A stretch of 64,000 nucleotides of DNA from Piscicola geometra. Its lineage: Eukaryota > Annelida > Clitellata > Hirudinida > Piscicolidae. Below the pieces are notes generated by a model that saw only the letters and a list, made by a program, of their open reading frames with translations, did not search any database and had not been told where the DNA came from. The translations under genes and the position numbers were made by a program. The stretch spans positions 6,445,202-6,509,201 of the forward strand of contig OX030970.1 in the NCBI GenBank assembly GCA_943735955.1, written 5' to 3'. Positions 37,001 to 52,200 of this stretch are shown piece after piece. How positions within the stretch are numbered: the first letter of the stretch is position 1; each line of letters starts with the position of its first letter.

Positions 37001-39018
37001 AAGACGGTGAAGACGGTGAAGACGGTGAAGACGGTAAGACCATGAAGACGGTGAAGACGATGAAGACGGTGAAGACGATGAAGACGGTGAAGACGATGAA
37101 GACGGTGAAGACGGTGAAGACGAACGATGAAGACGATGAAGACGGTGAAGACGATGAAGACGATGAAAACGGTGAAGACGATGAAGACGGTGAAGACGAT
37201 GAAGACGGTGAAGACGGTGAAGACGAACGATGAAGACGATGAAGACGGTGAAGACGATGAAGACGGTGAAGACGATGAAGACGATGAAGACGGTGAAGAC
37301 GATGAAGACGGTGAAGACGGTGAAGACGATGAAGACGGTGAAGACGGTGAAGACGAACGATGAAGACGATGAAGACGGTGAAGACGATGAAGACGATGAA
37401 GACGATGAAGACTATGAAGACGGTGAAGACGATGAAGACGATGAAGACCGTGAAGAACGTGAAGACGATGAAGACGATCGATGAAGACGGAGAAGACGGT
37501 GAAGACGGTGAAGACGGTGAAGACGGTGAAGACGGTGAAGACGATGAAGACGGTGAAGACGATGAAGACGGTGAAGACGATGAAGACGGTGAAAACGGTG
37601 AAGACGAACGATGAAGACGATGAAGACGGTGAAGACGATGAAGACGATGAAAACAGTGAAGACGATGAAGACGGTGAAGACGATGAAGACGTTGAAGACG
37701 GTGAAGACGAACGATGAAGACGATGAAGACGGTGAAGACGATGAAGACGGTGAAGACGATGAAGACGATGAAGACAGTGAAGACGATGAAGACGGTGAAG
37801 ACGATGAAGACGGTGAAGACGGTGAAGACGAACGATGAAGACGATGAAGACGGTGAAGACGATGAAGACGATGAAAACGGTGAAGACGATGAAGACGGTG
37901 AAGACGATGAAGACGATGAAAACGGTGAAGACGATGAATACGGTGAAGACGATGAAGACGGTGAAGACGGTGAAGACGAACGATGAAGACGGTGAAGACG
38001 GTGAAGACGAACGATGAAGACGATGAAGACGGTGAAGACGATGAAGACGATGAAGACGATGAAGACGGTGAAGACGATGAAGACGATGAAGACGGTGAAG
38101 AACGTGAAGACGATGAAGACGATCGATGAAGACGGAGAAGACGGTGAAGACGGTGAAGACGGTGAAGACGGTGAAGACGGTGAAGACGATGAAGACGGTG
38201 AAGACGATGAAGACGGTGAAGACGATGAAGACGGTGAAGACGATGAAGACGGTGAAGACGGTGAAGACGAACGATGAAGACGATGAAGACGGTGAAGACG
38301 ATGAAGACGATGAAAACAGTGAAGACGATGAAGACGGTGAAGACGATGAAGACGGTGAAGACGGTGAAGACGAACGATGAAGACGATGAAGACGGTGAAG
38401 ACGATGAAGACGGTGAAGACGATGAAGACGATGAAGACAGTGAAGACGATGAAGACGGTGAAGACGATGAAGACGGTGAAGACGGTGAAGACGAACGATG
38501 AAGACGATGAAGACGGTGAAGACGATGAAGACGATGAAATCGGTGAAGACGATGAAGACGGTGAAGACGATGAAGACGGTGAAGACGGTGAAGACGAACG
38601 ATGAAGACGATGAAGACGGTGAAGACGATGAAGACGGTGAAGACGATGAAGACGGTGAAGACGATGAAGACGGTGAAGACGGTGAAGACGGTGAAGACGA
38701 TGAAGACGGTGAAGACGATGAAGACGGTAAAGACGATGAAGACGGTGAAGACGGTGAAGACGAAAGATGAAGACGGTGAAAACGATGAAGACGGTGAAGA
38801 CGGTGAAGACGATGAAGACGGTGAAGACGGTGAAGACGAACGATGAAGACGATGAAGACGGTGAAGACGATGAAGACGGTGAAGACGATGAAGACGATGA
38901 AGACGGTGAAGACGATGAAGAATGTGAAGACGGTGAAGACGGTGAAGACGGTGAAGACGATGAAGACGATGAAGACGATGAAGACGGTGAAGACGATGAA
39001 GACGATGAAGACGATGAA
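22079..39018. repeat. 9-bp satellite array 4 (16.9 kb, largest)
   Basis: About 1,880 monomers of GAAGACG(A/G)T with extensive higher-order structure. Rare markers such as GATTAAGACGG, GAAGAACGTGAAGACG, GGTAAGACCATGAAG and GACGATCGATG recur at regular intervals. Minus-strand frames up to about 2,400 codons are open only because the monomer has no stop triplets there. Confidence 0.97.
24840..27900. repeat. Three tandem higher-order repeats of 1035-1044 bp
   Basis: Blocks containing GATTAAGACGG (near 25230, 26265, 27309), GAAGAACGT and paired GGTAAGACCATGAAG elements recur in the same order with 1035- and 1044-bp spacing. The 9-bp difference equals one monomer. Confidence 0.85.
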
Positions 39019-40302
39019 AGGTGTTTGTTGATATAGACAGCAGTTAAAATAAAATTGTTTCAATCTTATCGTCTCTTATACGGCCTTATTTTCGTTTCAC
39101 AAAAATTGAAACTCGATGTCTCACGCTAGTTAACTCTTGTATATTCTATAGGTATAGGCATGCTTCGAAACTCAAGATAATAAAGTTTCAAATGGCAACT
39201 CTTGTCAAATGAACTTATTTTGAGATTTGTCTCATGATTGAACAAAAGATTTTTTAACATTTTTATTTTAAAAAATTTTCACCGGCAATGAAATTCCACG
39301 CTAGGCCGTGATCCTCACCGCTCCGGTCGAATGCGCGAGAAAACATGCCTTCACCGGCTTGGGTCCCATTGAAACGCGATTATAATCTGTAAACGATTAT
39401 AAAAAGACTGACCGATCAAATATTTTGAGCTCGAAACGAGTTTCTCAAAAAGCACTTTGAACGTTTGTTATTTCCCACTGGCCTGATGCGCTGCTTATTC
39501 GCTTAAGATAGGCTAACCGTTCAAAGGGACGTCTATTAGCGGCAATAAGCGCGTGATCTCCTATCATCATCACTCGATCTCGGTAAAGCAGAGATTCGAA
39601 GCTGATAAATTATCTCCGATATAGCCGCTTTTACGAGCGGCGACGACTATCGAAGGCGACTAGAAGACTCGTCGACTTTAGGCCAGCGACGCTAGTCTTC
39701 TTGCTCGTGTATTACCTGGTTGATCCTGCCAGTAGTTATATGCTTGTCTCAAAGATTCGGCTCGTAAATTTTGGTGACTCTGAATAAATTACGGCTGATC
39801 GCACGACCTAGCGTCGGCGACAGATCTTTCAAGTGTGTGCCCTATCAACTTTCGATGGTATGTGATATGCTTACCACGGTTGTAACGGGTAACGGGGAAT
39901 CAGGGTTCGATTCCGGAGAGGGAGCATGAGAAACGGCTACCACATCCAAGGAAAGCAGCAGGCGCGCAAATTTGTCTCATGATTGAACGAAAGATTTTAA
40001 AAAAATTTCATTTAAAAATTTTTTTCACTGGCAATGAAATTCCACGCTAGGCCGAGATCCTCGCCGCTCCGGTCGAATGCGCGAGAAAACATGCCTTCAC
40101 CGGCTTGGGTCCCATTGAAACGCGATTATAATCTGTAAACGATTATAAAAAGACTGACCGATCAAATATTTTGAGCTCGAAACGAGTTTCTCAAAAAGCA
40201 CCTTGAACGTTTGTTATTCCCCACTGGCCTGATGAGCTGCTTATTCGCTTAAGATAGGCTAACCGTTCAAGGGGACGTCTATTAGCGGCAATAAGCGCGT
40301 GA
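39019..40302 (+). repeat. rDNA-derived spacer 4 (type II, 1284 bp)
   Basis: Begins AGGTGTTTGTTGATATAG, then IGS-like, ETS-like, 18S fragment, and second ETS copy. It stops abruptly at AATAAGCGCGTGA and passes directly into the 9-bp array, without the TTAGTTAAGG...TTGCAA border of type I spacers. Confidence 0.85.
39713..39972 (+). rRNA. 18S rRNA 5' fragment, copy 4
   Basis: 260 bp with the canonical TACCTGGTTGATCCTGCCAG start and the shared internal deletion. It reads ACGGTTGTAACGGGTAACGG, closer to functional 18S than copies 2 and 3. Confidence 0.92.
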
Positions 40303-43300
40303 GGACGATGAAGACGATGAAGACGATGAAGACGAACGATGAAGACGGAGAAGACGGTGAAGACGGTGAAGACGGTGAAGACGAACGATGAAGACGATGA
40401 AGACGATGAAGACGGTGAAGACGATGAAGACGGTGAAGACGATGAAGACGGTGAAGACGAACGATGAAGACGATGAAGACGGTGAAGACGATGAAGACGG
40501 TGAAGACGATGAAGACGGTGAAGACGATGAAGACGGTGAAGACGATGAAGACGGTGAAGACGATGAAGACGGTGAAGACGATGAAGACGGTGAAGACGAT
40601 GAAGACGGTGAAGACGAACGATGAAGACGATGAAGACGGTGAAGACGATGAAGACGGTGAAGACGATGAAGACGAACGATGAAGACGGAGAAGACGGTGA
40701 AGACGGTGAAGACGGTGAAGACGGTGAAGACGGTAAGACCATGAAGACGGTGAAGACGATGAAGACGGTGAAGACGATGAAGACGGTGAAGACGGTGAAG
40801 ACGAACGATGAAGACGATGAAGACGGTGAAGACGATGAAGACGATGAAAACGGTGAAGACGATGAAGACAGTGAAGACGATGAAGACGGTGAAGACGGTG
40901 AAGACGAACGATGAAGACGATGAAGACGGTGAAGACGATGAAGACGGTGAAGACGATGAAGACGATGAAGACGGTGAAGACGGTGAAGACGGTGAAGACG
41001 GTGAAGACGATGAAGACGGTGAAGACGGTGAAGACGATGAAGACGATGAAGACGGTGAAGACGATGAAGACGGTGAAGACGATGAAGACGGTGAAAACGG
41101 TGAAGACGGTGAAGACGAACGATGAAGACGATGAAGACGATGAAGACGGTGAAGACGGTGAAGACGGTGAAGACGAACGATGAAGACGATGAAGACGATG
41201 AAGACGGTGAAGACGATGAAGACAGTGAAGACGATGAAGACGGTGAAGACGAACGATGAAGACGATGAAGACGGTGAAGACGATGAAGACGGTGAAGACG
41301 ATGAAGACGGTGAAGACGGTGAAGACGATGAAGACGAACGATGAAGACGGAGAAGACGGTGAAGACGGTGAAGACGGTGAAGACGGTGAAGACGGTAAGA
41401 CCATGAAAACGGTGAAGACGATGAAGACGGTGAAGACGGTGAAGACGATGAAGACGGTGAAGACGATGAAGACGGTGAAGACGGTGAAGACTAACGATGA
41501 AGACGATGAAGACGGTGAAGACGATGAAGACGATGAAGACGATGAAGACGATGAAGACGGTGAAGACGGTGAAGACGAACGATGAAGACGATGAAGACGG
41601 TGAAGACGGTGAAGACGATGAAGACGGTGAAGACGATGAAGACGATGAAGACGGTGAAGACGATGAAGACGGTGAAGACGGTGAAGACGATGAAGACGGT
41701 GAAGACGGTGAAGACGAACGATGAAGACGATTAAGACGGTGAAGACGGTGAAGACGATGAAGACGATGAAGACGATGAAGACGATGAAGACGGTGAAGAC
41801 GATGAAGACGATGAAGACGGTGAAGAACGTGAAGACGATGAAGACGAACGATGAAGACGGAGAAGACGGTGAAGACGGTGAAGACGGTGAAGACGGTAAG
41901 ACCATGAAGACGGTGAAGACGATGAAGACGGTGAAGACGATGAAGACGGTGAAGACGATGAAGACGATGAAGACGGTGAAGACGATGAAGACGGTGAAGA
42001 CGGTGAAGACGAACGATGAAGACGATGAAGACGGTGAAGACGATGAAGACGGTGAAGACGATGAAGACGATGAAGACGGTGAAGGCGATGAAGACGGTGA
42101 AGACGGTGAAGACGGTGAAGACGGTAAGACCATGAAGACGGTGAAGACGATGAAGACGGTGAAGACGATGAAGACGATGAAGACGGTGAAGACGGTGAAG
42201 ACGATGAAGACGAACGATGAAGACGGAGAAGACGGTGAAGACGGTGAAGACGGTGAAGACGGTGAAGACGGTAAGACCATGAAGACGGTGAAGACGATGA
42301 AGACGGTGAAGACGATGAAGACGGTGAAGACGATGAAGACGGTGAAGACGATGAAGACGGTGAAGACGATGAAGACGGTGAAGACGATGAAGACGGTGAA
42401 GACGAACGATGAAGACGATGAAGACGGTGAAGACGATGAAGACGGTGAAGACGATGAAGACGAACGATGAAGACGGAGAAGACGGTGAAGACGGTGAAGA
42501 CGGTGAAGACGGTGAAAACGGTAAGACCATGAAGACGGTGAAGACGATGAAGACGGTGAAGACGATGAAGACGGTGAAGACGGTGAAGACGAACGATGAA
42601 GACGATGAAGACGGTGAAGACGATGAAGACGATGAAAACGGTGAAGACGATGAAGACAGTGAAGACGATGAAGACGGTGAAGACGGTGAAGACGAACGAT
42701 GAAGACGATGAAGACGGTGAAGACGATGAAGACGGTGAAGACGATGAAGACGATGAAGACGGTGAAGACGGTGAAGACGGTGAAGACGGTGAAGACGATG
42801 AAGACGGTGAAGACGGTGAAGACGATGAAGACGATGAAGACGGTGAAGACGATGAAGACGGTGAAGACGATGAAGACGGTGAAAACGGTGAAGACGGTGA
42901 AGACGAACGATGAAGACGATGAAGACGATGAAGACGGTGAAGACGGTGAAGACGGTGAAGACGAACGATGAAGACGATGAAGACGATGAAGACGGTGAAG
43001 ACGATGAAGACAGTGAAGACGATGAAGACGGTGAAGACGAACGATGAAGACGATGAAGACGGTGAAGACGATGAAGACGGTGAAGACGATGAAGACGGTG
43101 AAGACGGTGAAGACGATGAAGACGAACGATGAAGACGGAGAAGACGGTGAAGACGGTGAAGACGGTGAAGACGGTAAGACCATGAAAACGGTGAAGACGA
43201 TGAAGACGGTGAAGACGGTGAAGACGATGAAGACGGTGAAGACGGTGAAGACGAACGATGAAGACGATGAAGACGGTGAAGACGATGAAGACGATGAAGA

Positions 43301-46300
43301 CGATGAAGACGATGAAGACGGTGAAGTCGGTGAAGGCGAACGATGAAGACGATGAAGACGGTGAAGACGGTGAAGACGATGAAGACGGTGAAGACGATGA
43401 AGACGATGAAGACGGTGAAGACGATGAAGACGGTGAAGACGGTGAAGACGATGAAGACGGTGAAGACGGTGAAGACGAACGATGAAGACGATTAAGACGG
43501 TGAAGACGGTGAAGACGATGAAGACGATGAAGACGATGAAGACGATGAAGACGGTGAAGACGATGAAGACGATGAAGACGGTGAAGAACGTGAAGACGAT
43601 GAAGACGAACGATGAAGACGGAGAAGACGGTGAAGACGGTGAAGACGGTGAAGACGGTAAGACCATGAAGACGGTGAAGACGATGAAGACGGTGAAGACG
43701 ATGAAGACGGTGAAGACGATGAAGACGATGAAGACGGTGAAGACGATGAAGACGGTGAAGACGGTGAAGACGAACGATGAAGACGATGAAGACGGTGAAG
43801 ACGATGAAGACGGTGAAGACGATGAAGACGATGAAGACGGTGAAGGCGATGAAGACGGTGAAGACGGTGAATACGGTGAAGACGGTAAGACCATGAAGAC
43901 GGTGAAGACGATGAAGACGGTGAAGACGATGAAGACGATGAAGACGGTGAAGACGATGAAGACGAACGATGAAGACGGAGAAGACGGTGAAGACGGTGAA
44001 GACGGTGAAGACGGTAAGACGATGAAGACGGTGAAGACGATGAAGACGGTGAAGACGATGAAGACGGTGAAGACGGTGAAGACGAACGATGAAGACGATG
44101 AAGACGATGAAGACGGTGAAGACGGTGAAGACGGTGAAGACGAACGATGAAGACGATGAAGACGATGAAGACGGTGAAGACGATGAAGACGGTGAAGACG
44201 ATGAAGACGGTGAAGACGAACGATGAAGACGATGAAGACGGTGAAGACGATGAAGACGGTGAAGACGATGAAGACGGTGAAGACGATGAAGACGGTGAAG
44301 ACGATGAAGACGGTGAAGACGATGAAGACGGTGAAGACGATGAAGACGGTGAAGACGATGAAGACGGTGAAGACGAACGATGAAGACGATGAAGACGGTG
44401 AAGACGATGAAGACGGTGAAGACGATGAAGACGGTGAAGACGATGAAGACGAACGATGAAGACGGAGAAGACGGTGAAGACGGTGAAGACGGTGAAGACG
44501 GTGAAGACGGTGAAGACGGTAAGACCATGAAGACGGTGAAGACGATGAAGACGGTGAAGACGATGAAGACGGTGAAGACGGTGAAGACGAACGATGAAGA
44601 CGATGAAGACGGTGAAGACGATGAAGACGATGAAAACGGTGAAGACGATGAAGACAGTGAAGACGATGAAGACGGTGAAGACGGTGAAGACGAACGATGA
44701 AGACGATGAAGACGGTGAAGACGAACGATGAAGACGGTGAAGACGATGAAGACGATGAAGACGGTGAAGACGATGAAGACGGTGAAGACGGTGAAGACGA
44801 TGAAGACGGTGAAGACGGTGAAGACGAACGATGAAGACGATTAAGACGGTGAAGACGGTGAAGACGATGAAGACGATGAAGACGATGAAGACGATGAAGA
44901 CGGTGAAGACGATGAAGACGATGAAGACGGTGAAGAACGTGAAGACGATGAAGACGAACGATGAAGACGGAGAAGACGGTGAAGACGGTGAAGACGGTGA
45001 AGACGGTAAGACCATGAAGACGGTGAAGACGATGAAGACGGTGAAGACGATGAAGACGGTGAAGACGGTGAAGACGAACGATGAAGACGATGAAGACGGT
45101 GAAGACGATGAAGACGGTGAAGACGATGAAGACGGTGAAGACGATGAAGACGGTGAAGACGATGAAGACGGTGAAGACGATGAAGACGGTGAAGACGATG
45201 AAGACGGTGAAGACGATGAAGACGGTGAAGACGATGAAGACGGTGAAGACGAACGATGAAGACGATGAAGACGGTGAAGACGATGAAGACGGTGAAGACG
45301 ATGAAGACGGTGAAGACGATGAAGACGAACGATGAAGACGGAGAAGACGGTGAAGACGGTGAAGACGGTGAAGACGGTGAAGACGGTGAAGACGGTAAGA
45401 CCATGAAGACGGTGAAGACGATGAAGACGGTGAAGACGATGAAGACGGTGAAGACGATGAAGACGGTGAAGACGGTGAAGACGAACGATGAAGACGATGA
45501 AGACGGTGAAGACGATGAAGACGATGAAAACGGTGAAGACGATGAAGACAGTGAAGACGATGAAGACGGTGAAGACGGTGAAGACGAACGATGAAGACGA
45601 TGAAGACGGTGAAGACGAACGATGAAGACGGTGAAGACGATGAAGACGATGAAGACGGTGAAGACGATGAAGACGGTGAAGACGGTGAAGACGATGAAGA
45701 CGGTGAAGACGGTGAAGACGAACGATGAAGACGATTAAGACGGTGAAGACGGTGAAGACGATGAAGACGATGAAGACGATGAAGACGATGAAGACGGTGA
45801 AGACGATGAAGACGATGAAGACGGTGAAGAACGTGAAGACGATGAAGACGAACGATGAAGACGGAGAAGACGGTGAAGACGGTGAAGACGGTGAAGACGG
45901 TAAGACCATGAAGACGGTGAAGACGATGAAGACGGTGAAGACGATGAAGACGGTGAAGACGGTGAAGACGAACGATGAAGACGATGAAGACGGTGAAGAC
46001 GATGAAGACGATGAAAACGGTGAAGACGATGAAGACGGTGAAGACGATGAAGACGGTGAAGACGGTGAAGACGAACGATGAAGACGATGAAGACGGTGAA
46101 GACGATGAAGACGGTGAAGACGATGAAGACGATGAAGACGGTGAAGACGATGAAGACGGTGAAGACGGTGAAGACGATGAAGACGGTGAAGACGGTGAAG
46201 ACGAACGATGAAGACGATGAAGACGGTGAAGACGATGAAGACGATGAAGACGATGAAGACTATGAAGACGGTGAAGACGATGAAGACGATGAAGACCGTG

Positions 46301-47942
46301 AAGAACGTGAAGACGATGAAGACGATCGATGAAGACGGAGAAGACGGTGAAGACGGTGAAGACGGTGAAGACGGTGAAGACGGTGAAGACGATGAAGACG
46401 GTGAAGACGATGAAGACGGTGAAGACGATGAAGACGGTGAAAACGGTGAAGACGAACGATGAAGACGATGAAGACGGTGAAGACGATGAAGACGATGAAA
46501 ACAGTGAAGACGATGAAGACGGTGAAGACGATGAAGACGTTGAAGACGGTGAAGACGAACGATGAAGACGATGAAGACGGTGAAGACGATGAAGACGGTG
46601 AAGACGATGAAGACGATGAAGACAGTGAAGACGATGAAGACGGTGAAGACGATGAAGACGGTGAAGACGGTGAAGACGAACGATGAAGACGATGAAGACG
46701 GTGAAGACGATGAAGACGATGAAAACGGTGAAGACGATGAAGACGGTGAAGACGATGAAGACGATGAAAACGGTGAAGACGATGAATACGGTGAAGACGA
46801 TGAAGACGGTGAAGACGGTGAAGACGAACGATGAAGACGGTGAAGACGGTGAAGACGAACGATGAAGACGATGAAGACGGTGAAGACGATGAAGACGATG
46901 AAGACGATGAAGACGATGAAGACGGTGAAGACGATGAAGACGATGAAGACGGTGAAGAACGTGAAGACGATGAAGACGATCGATGAAGACGGAGAAGACG
47001 GTGAAGACGGTGAAGACGGTGAAGACGGTGAAGACGATGAAGACGGTGAAGACGATGAAGACGGTGAAGACGATGAAGACGGTGAAGACGATGAAGACGG
47101 TGAAGACGGTGAAGACGAACGATGAAGACGATGAAGACGGTGAAGACGATGAAGACGATGAAAACAGTGAAGACGATGAAGACGGTGAAGACGATGAAGA
47201 CGGTGAAGACGGTGAAGACGAACGATGAAGACGATGAAGACGGTGAAGACGATGAAGACGGTGAAGACGATGAAGACGATGAAGACAGTGAAGACGATGA
47301 AGACGGTGAAGACGATGAAGACGGTGAAGACGGTGAAGACGAACGATGAAGACGATGAAGACGGTGAAGACGATGAAGACGATGAAAACGGTGAAGACGA
47401 TGAAGACGGTGAAGACGATGAAGACGGTGAAGACGGTGAAGACGAACGATGAAGACGATGAAGACGATGAAGACGGTGAAGACGATGAAGACGGTGAAGA
47501 CGATGAAGACGGTGAAGACGAACGATGAAGACGATGAAGACGGTGAAGACGATGAAGACGGTGAAGACGATGAAGACGGTGAAGACGATGAAGACGGTGA
47601 AGACGGTGAAGACGGTGAAGACGATGAAGACGGTGAAGACGATGAAGACGGTAAAGACGATGAAGACGGTGAAGACGGTGAAGACGAAAGATGAAGACGG
47701 TGAAAACGATGAAGACGGTGAAGACGGTGAAGACGATGAAGACGGTGAAGACGGTGAAGACGAACGATGAAGACGATGAAGACGGTGAAGACGATGAAGA
47801 CGGTGAAGACGATGAAGACGATGAAGACGGTGAAGACGATGAAGAATGTGAAGACGGTGAAGACGGTGAAGACGGTGAAGACGATGAAGACGATGAAGAC
47901 GATGAAGACGGTGAAGACGATGAAGACGATGAAGACGATGAA
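40303..47942. repeat. 9-bp satellite array 5
   Basis: About 850 monomers. Segments near 40808-41183 and 42596-42971 repeat at 1788 bp. The right end (from about 45975) matches the right end of array 4 (from about 37127) at offsets of 8848-8924 bp. Confidence 0.97.
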
Positions 47943-49226
47943 AGGTGTTTGTTGATATAGACAGCAGTTAAAATAAAATTGTTTCAATCTTATCGTCTCT
48001 TATACGGCCTTATTTTCGTTTCACAAAAATTGAAACTCGATGTCTCACGCTAGTTAACTCTTGTATATTCTATAGGTATAGGCATGCTTCGAAACTCAAG
48101 ATAATAAAGTTTCAAATGGCAACTCTTGTCAAATGAACTTATTTTGAGATTTGTCTCATGATTGAACAAAAGATTTTTTAAAATTTTTATTTTAAAAAAT
48201 TTTCACCGGCAATGAAATTCCACGCTAGGCCGTGATCCTCACCGCTCCGGTCGAATGCGCGAGAAAACATGCCTTCACCGGCTTGGGTCCCATTGAAACG
48301 CGATTATAATCTGTAAACGATTATAAAAAGACTGACCGATCAAATATTTTGAGCTCGAAACGAGTTTCTCAAAAAGCACTTTGAACGTTTGTTATTTCCC
48401 ACTGGCCTGATGCGCTGCTTATTCGCTTAAGATAGGCTAACCGTTCAAAGGGACGTCTATTAGCGGCAATAGGCGCGTGATCTCCTATCATCATCACTCG
48501 ATCTCGGTAAAGCAGAGATTCGAAGCTGATAAATTATCTCCGATATAGCCGCTTTTACGAGCGGCGACGACTATCGAAGGCGACTAGAAGACTCGTCGAC
48601 TTTAGGTCAGCGACGCTAGTCTTCTTGCTCGTGTATTACCTGGTTGATCCTGCCAGTAGTTATATGCTTGTCACAAAGATTCGGCTCGTAAATTTTGGTG
48701 ACTCTGAATAAATTACGGCTGATCGCACGACCTAGCGTCGGCGACAGATCTTTCAAGTGTGTGCCCTATCAACTTTCGATGGTATGTGATATGCTTACCA
48801 CGGTTGTAACGGGTAACGGGGAATCAGGGTTCGATTCCGGAGAGGGAGCATGAGAAACGGCTACCACAACCAAGGAAGGCAGCAGGCGCGCAAATTTGTC
48901 TCATGATTGAACGAAAGATTTAAAAAAAATTTCATTAAAAAAATTTTTTCACTGGCAATGAAATTCCACGCTAGGCCGAGATCCTCGCCGCTCCGGTCGA
49001 ATGCGCGAGAAAACATGCCTTCACCGGCTTGGGTCCCATTGAAACGCGATTATAATCTGTAAACGATTATAAAAAGACTGACCGATCAAATATTTTGAGC
49101 TCGAAACGAGTTTCTCAAAAAGCACCTTGAACGTTTGTTATTCCCCACTGGCCTGATGCGCTGCTTATTCGCTTAAGATAGGCTAACCGTTCAAGGGGAC
49201 GTCTATTAGCGGCAATAAGCGCGTGA
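47943..49226 (+). repeat. rDNA-derived spacer 5 (type II, 1284 bp)
   Basis: Same length and breakpoints as spacer 4 (offset 8924 bp), so spacer plus flanking array duplicated as one unit. Confidence 0.85.
48637..48896 (+). rRNA. 18S rRNA 5' fragment, copy 5
   Basis: 260 bp with the same structure. Private changes include CTTGTCACAAAGATT and CCACAACCAAGG. Confidence 0.92.
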
Positions 49227-52200
49227 GGACGATGAAGACGATGAAGACGATGAAGACGAACGATGAAGACGGAGAAGACGGTGAAGACGGTGAAGACGGT
49301 GAAGACGAACGATGAAGACGATGAAGACGATGAAGACGGTGAAGACGATGTAGACGGTGAAGACGATGAAGACGGTGAAGACGAACGATGAAGACGATGA
49401 AGACGGTGAAGACGATGAAGACGGTGAAGAAGATGAAGACGGTGAAGACGATGAAGACGGTGAAGACGATGAAGACGGTGAAGACGATGAAGACGGTGAA
49501 GACGATGAAGACGGTGAAGACGAACGATGAAGACGATGAAGACGGTGAAGACGATGAAGACGGTGAAGACGATGAAGACGAACGATGAAGATGGAGAAGA
49601 CGGTGAAGACGGTGAAGACGGTGAAGACGGTAAGACCATGAAGACGGTGAAGACGATGAAGACGGTGAAGACGATGAAGACGGTGAAGACGGTGAAGACG
49701 AACGATGAAGACGATGAAGACGGTGAAGACGATGAAGACGATGAAAACGGTGAAGACGATGAAGACAGTGAAGACGATGAAGACGGTGAAGACGGTGAAG
49801 ACGAACGATGAAGACGATGAAGACGGTGAAGACGATGAAGACGGTGAAGACGATGAAGACGATGAAGACGGTGAAGACGATGAAGACGGTGAAGACGGTG
49901 AAGACGATGAAGACGGTGAAGACGATGAAGACGGTGAAGACGATGAAGACGGTGAAGACGGTGAAGACGAACGATGAAGACGATGAAGACGGTGAAGACG
50001 ATGAAGACGATGAAAACGGTGAAGACGATGAAGACAGTGAAGACGATGAAGACGGTGAAGACGGTGAAGACGAACGATGAAGACGATGAAGACGGTGAAG
50101 ACGATGAAGACGGTGAAGACGATGAAGACGATGAAGACGGTGAAGACGATGAAGACGGTGAAGACGGTGAAGACGATGAAGACGGTGAAGACGGTGAAGA
50201 CGAACGATGAAGACGATTAAGACGGTGAAGACGGTGAAGACGATGAAGACGATGAAGACGATGAAGACGATGAAGACGATGAAGACGATGAAGACGATGA
50301 AGACGGTGAAGACGGTGAAGAACGTGAAGACGATGAAGACGAACGATGAAGACGGAGAAGACGGTGAAGACGGTGAAGACGGTGAAGACGGTAAGACCAT
50401 GAAGACGGTGAAGACGATGAAGACGGTGAAGACGATGAAGACGGTGAAGACGGTGAAGACGAACGATGAAGACGATGAAGACGGTGAAGACGATGAAGAC
50501 GATGAAAACGGTGAAGACGATGAAGACGGTGAAGACGATGAAGACGGTGAAGACGGTGAAGACGAACGATGAAGACGATGAAGACGGTGAAGACGATGAA
50601 GACGGTGAAGACGATGAAGACGGTGAAGACGATGAAGACGGTGAAGACGATGAAGACGGTGAAGACGATGAAGACGGTGAAGACGATGAAGACGGTGAAG
50701 ACGAACGATGAAGACGATGAAGACGGTGAAGACGATGAAGACGGTGAAGACGATGAAGACGAACGATGAAGACGGAGAAGACGGTGAAGACGGTGAAGAC
50801 GGTGAAGACGGTAAGACCATGAAGACGGTGAAGACGATGAAGACGGTGAAGACGATGAAGACGGTGAAGACGGTGAAGACGAACGATGAAGACGGTGAAG
50901 ACGATGAAGACGATGAAAACGGTGAAGACGATGAAGACAGTGAAGACGATGAAGACGGTGAAGACGGTGAAGACGAACGATGAAGACGATGAAGACGGTG
51001 AAGACGATGAAGACGGTGAAGACGATGAAGACGATGAAGACGGTGAAGACGATGAAGACGGTGAAGACGGTGAAGACGATGAAGACGGTGAAGACGGTGA
51101 AGACGAACGATGAAGACGATTAAGACGGTGAAGACGGTGAAGACGATGAAGACGATGAAGACGATGAAGACGATGAAGACGATGAAGACGATGAAGACGA
51201 TGAAGACGGTGAAGACGGTGAAGAACGTGAAGACGATGAAGACGAACGATGAAGACGGAGAAGACGGTGAAGACGGTGAAGACGGTGAAGACGGTGAAGA
51301 CGATGAAGACGGTGAAGACGATGAAGACGATGAAGACGGTGAAGACGATGAAGACGGTGAAGACGGTGAAGACGATGAAGACGGTGAAGACGGTGAAGAC
51401 GAACGATGAAGACGATTAAGACGGTGAAGACGGTGAAGACGATGAAGACGATGAAGACGATGAAGACGATGAAGACGATGAAGACGATGAAGACGATGAA
51501 GACGGTGAAGACGGTGAAGAACGTGAAGACGATGAAGACGAACGATGAAGACGGAGAAGACGGTGAAGACGGTGAAGACGGTGAAGACGGTAAGACCATG
51601 AAGACGGTGAAGACGATGAAGACGGTGAAGACGATGAAGACGGTGAAGACGGTGAAGACGAACGATGAAGACGATGAAGACGGTGAAGACGATGAAGACG
51701 ATGAAAACGGTGAAGACGATGAAGACGGTGAAGACGATGAAGACGGTGAAGACGGTGAAGACGAACGATGAAGACGATGAAGACGGTGAAGACGATGAAG
51801 ACGGTGAAGACGATGAAGACGGTGAAGACGATGAAGACGGTGAAGACGATGAAGACGGTGAAGACGATGAAGACGGTGAAGACGATGAAGACGGTGAAGA
51901 CGAACGATGAAGACGATGAAGACGGTGAAGACGATGAAGACGGTGAAGACGATGAAGACGAACGATGAAGACGGAGAAGACGGTGAAGACGGTGAAGACG
52001 GTGAAGACGGTAAGACCATGAAGACGGTGAAGACGATGAAGACGGTGAAGACGATGAAGACGGTGAAGACGGTGAAGACGAACGATGAAGACGGTGAAGA
52101 CGATGAAGACGATGAAAACGGTGAAGACGATGAAGACAGTGAAGACGATGAAGACGGTGAAGACGGTGAAGACGAACGATGAAGACGATGAAGACGGTGA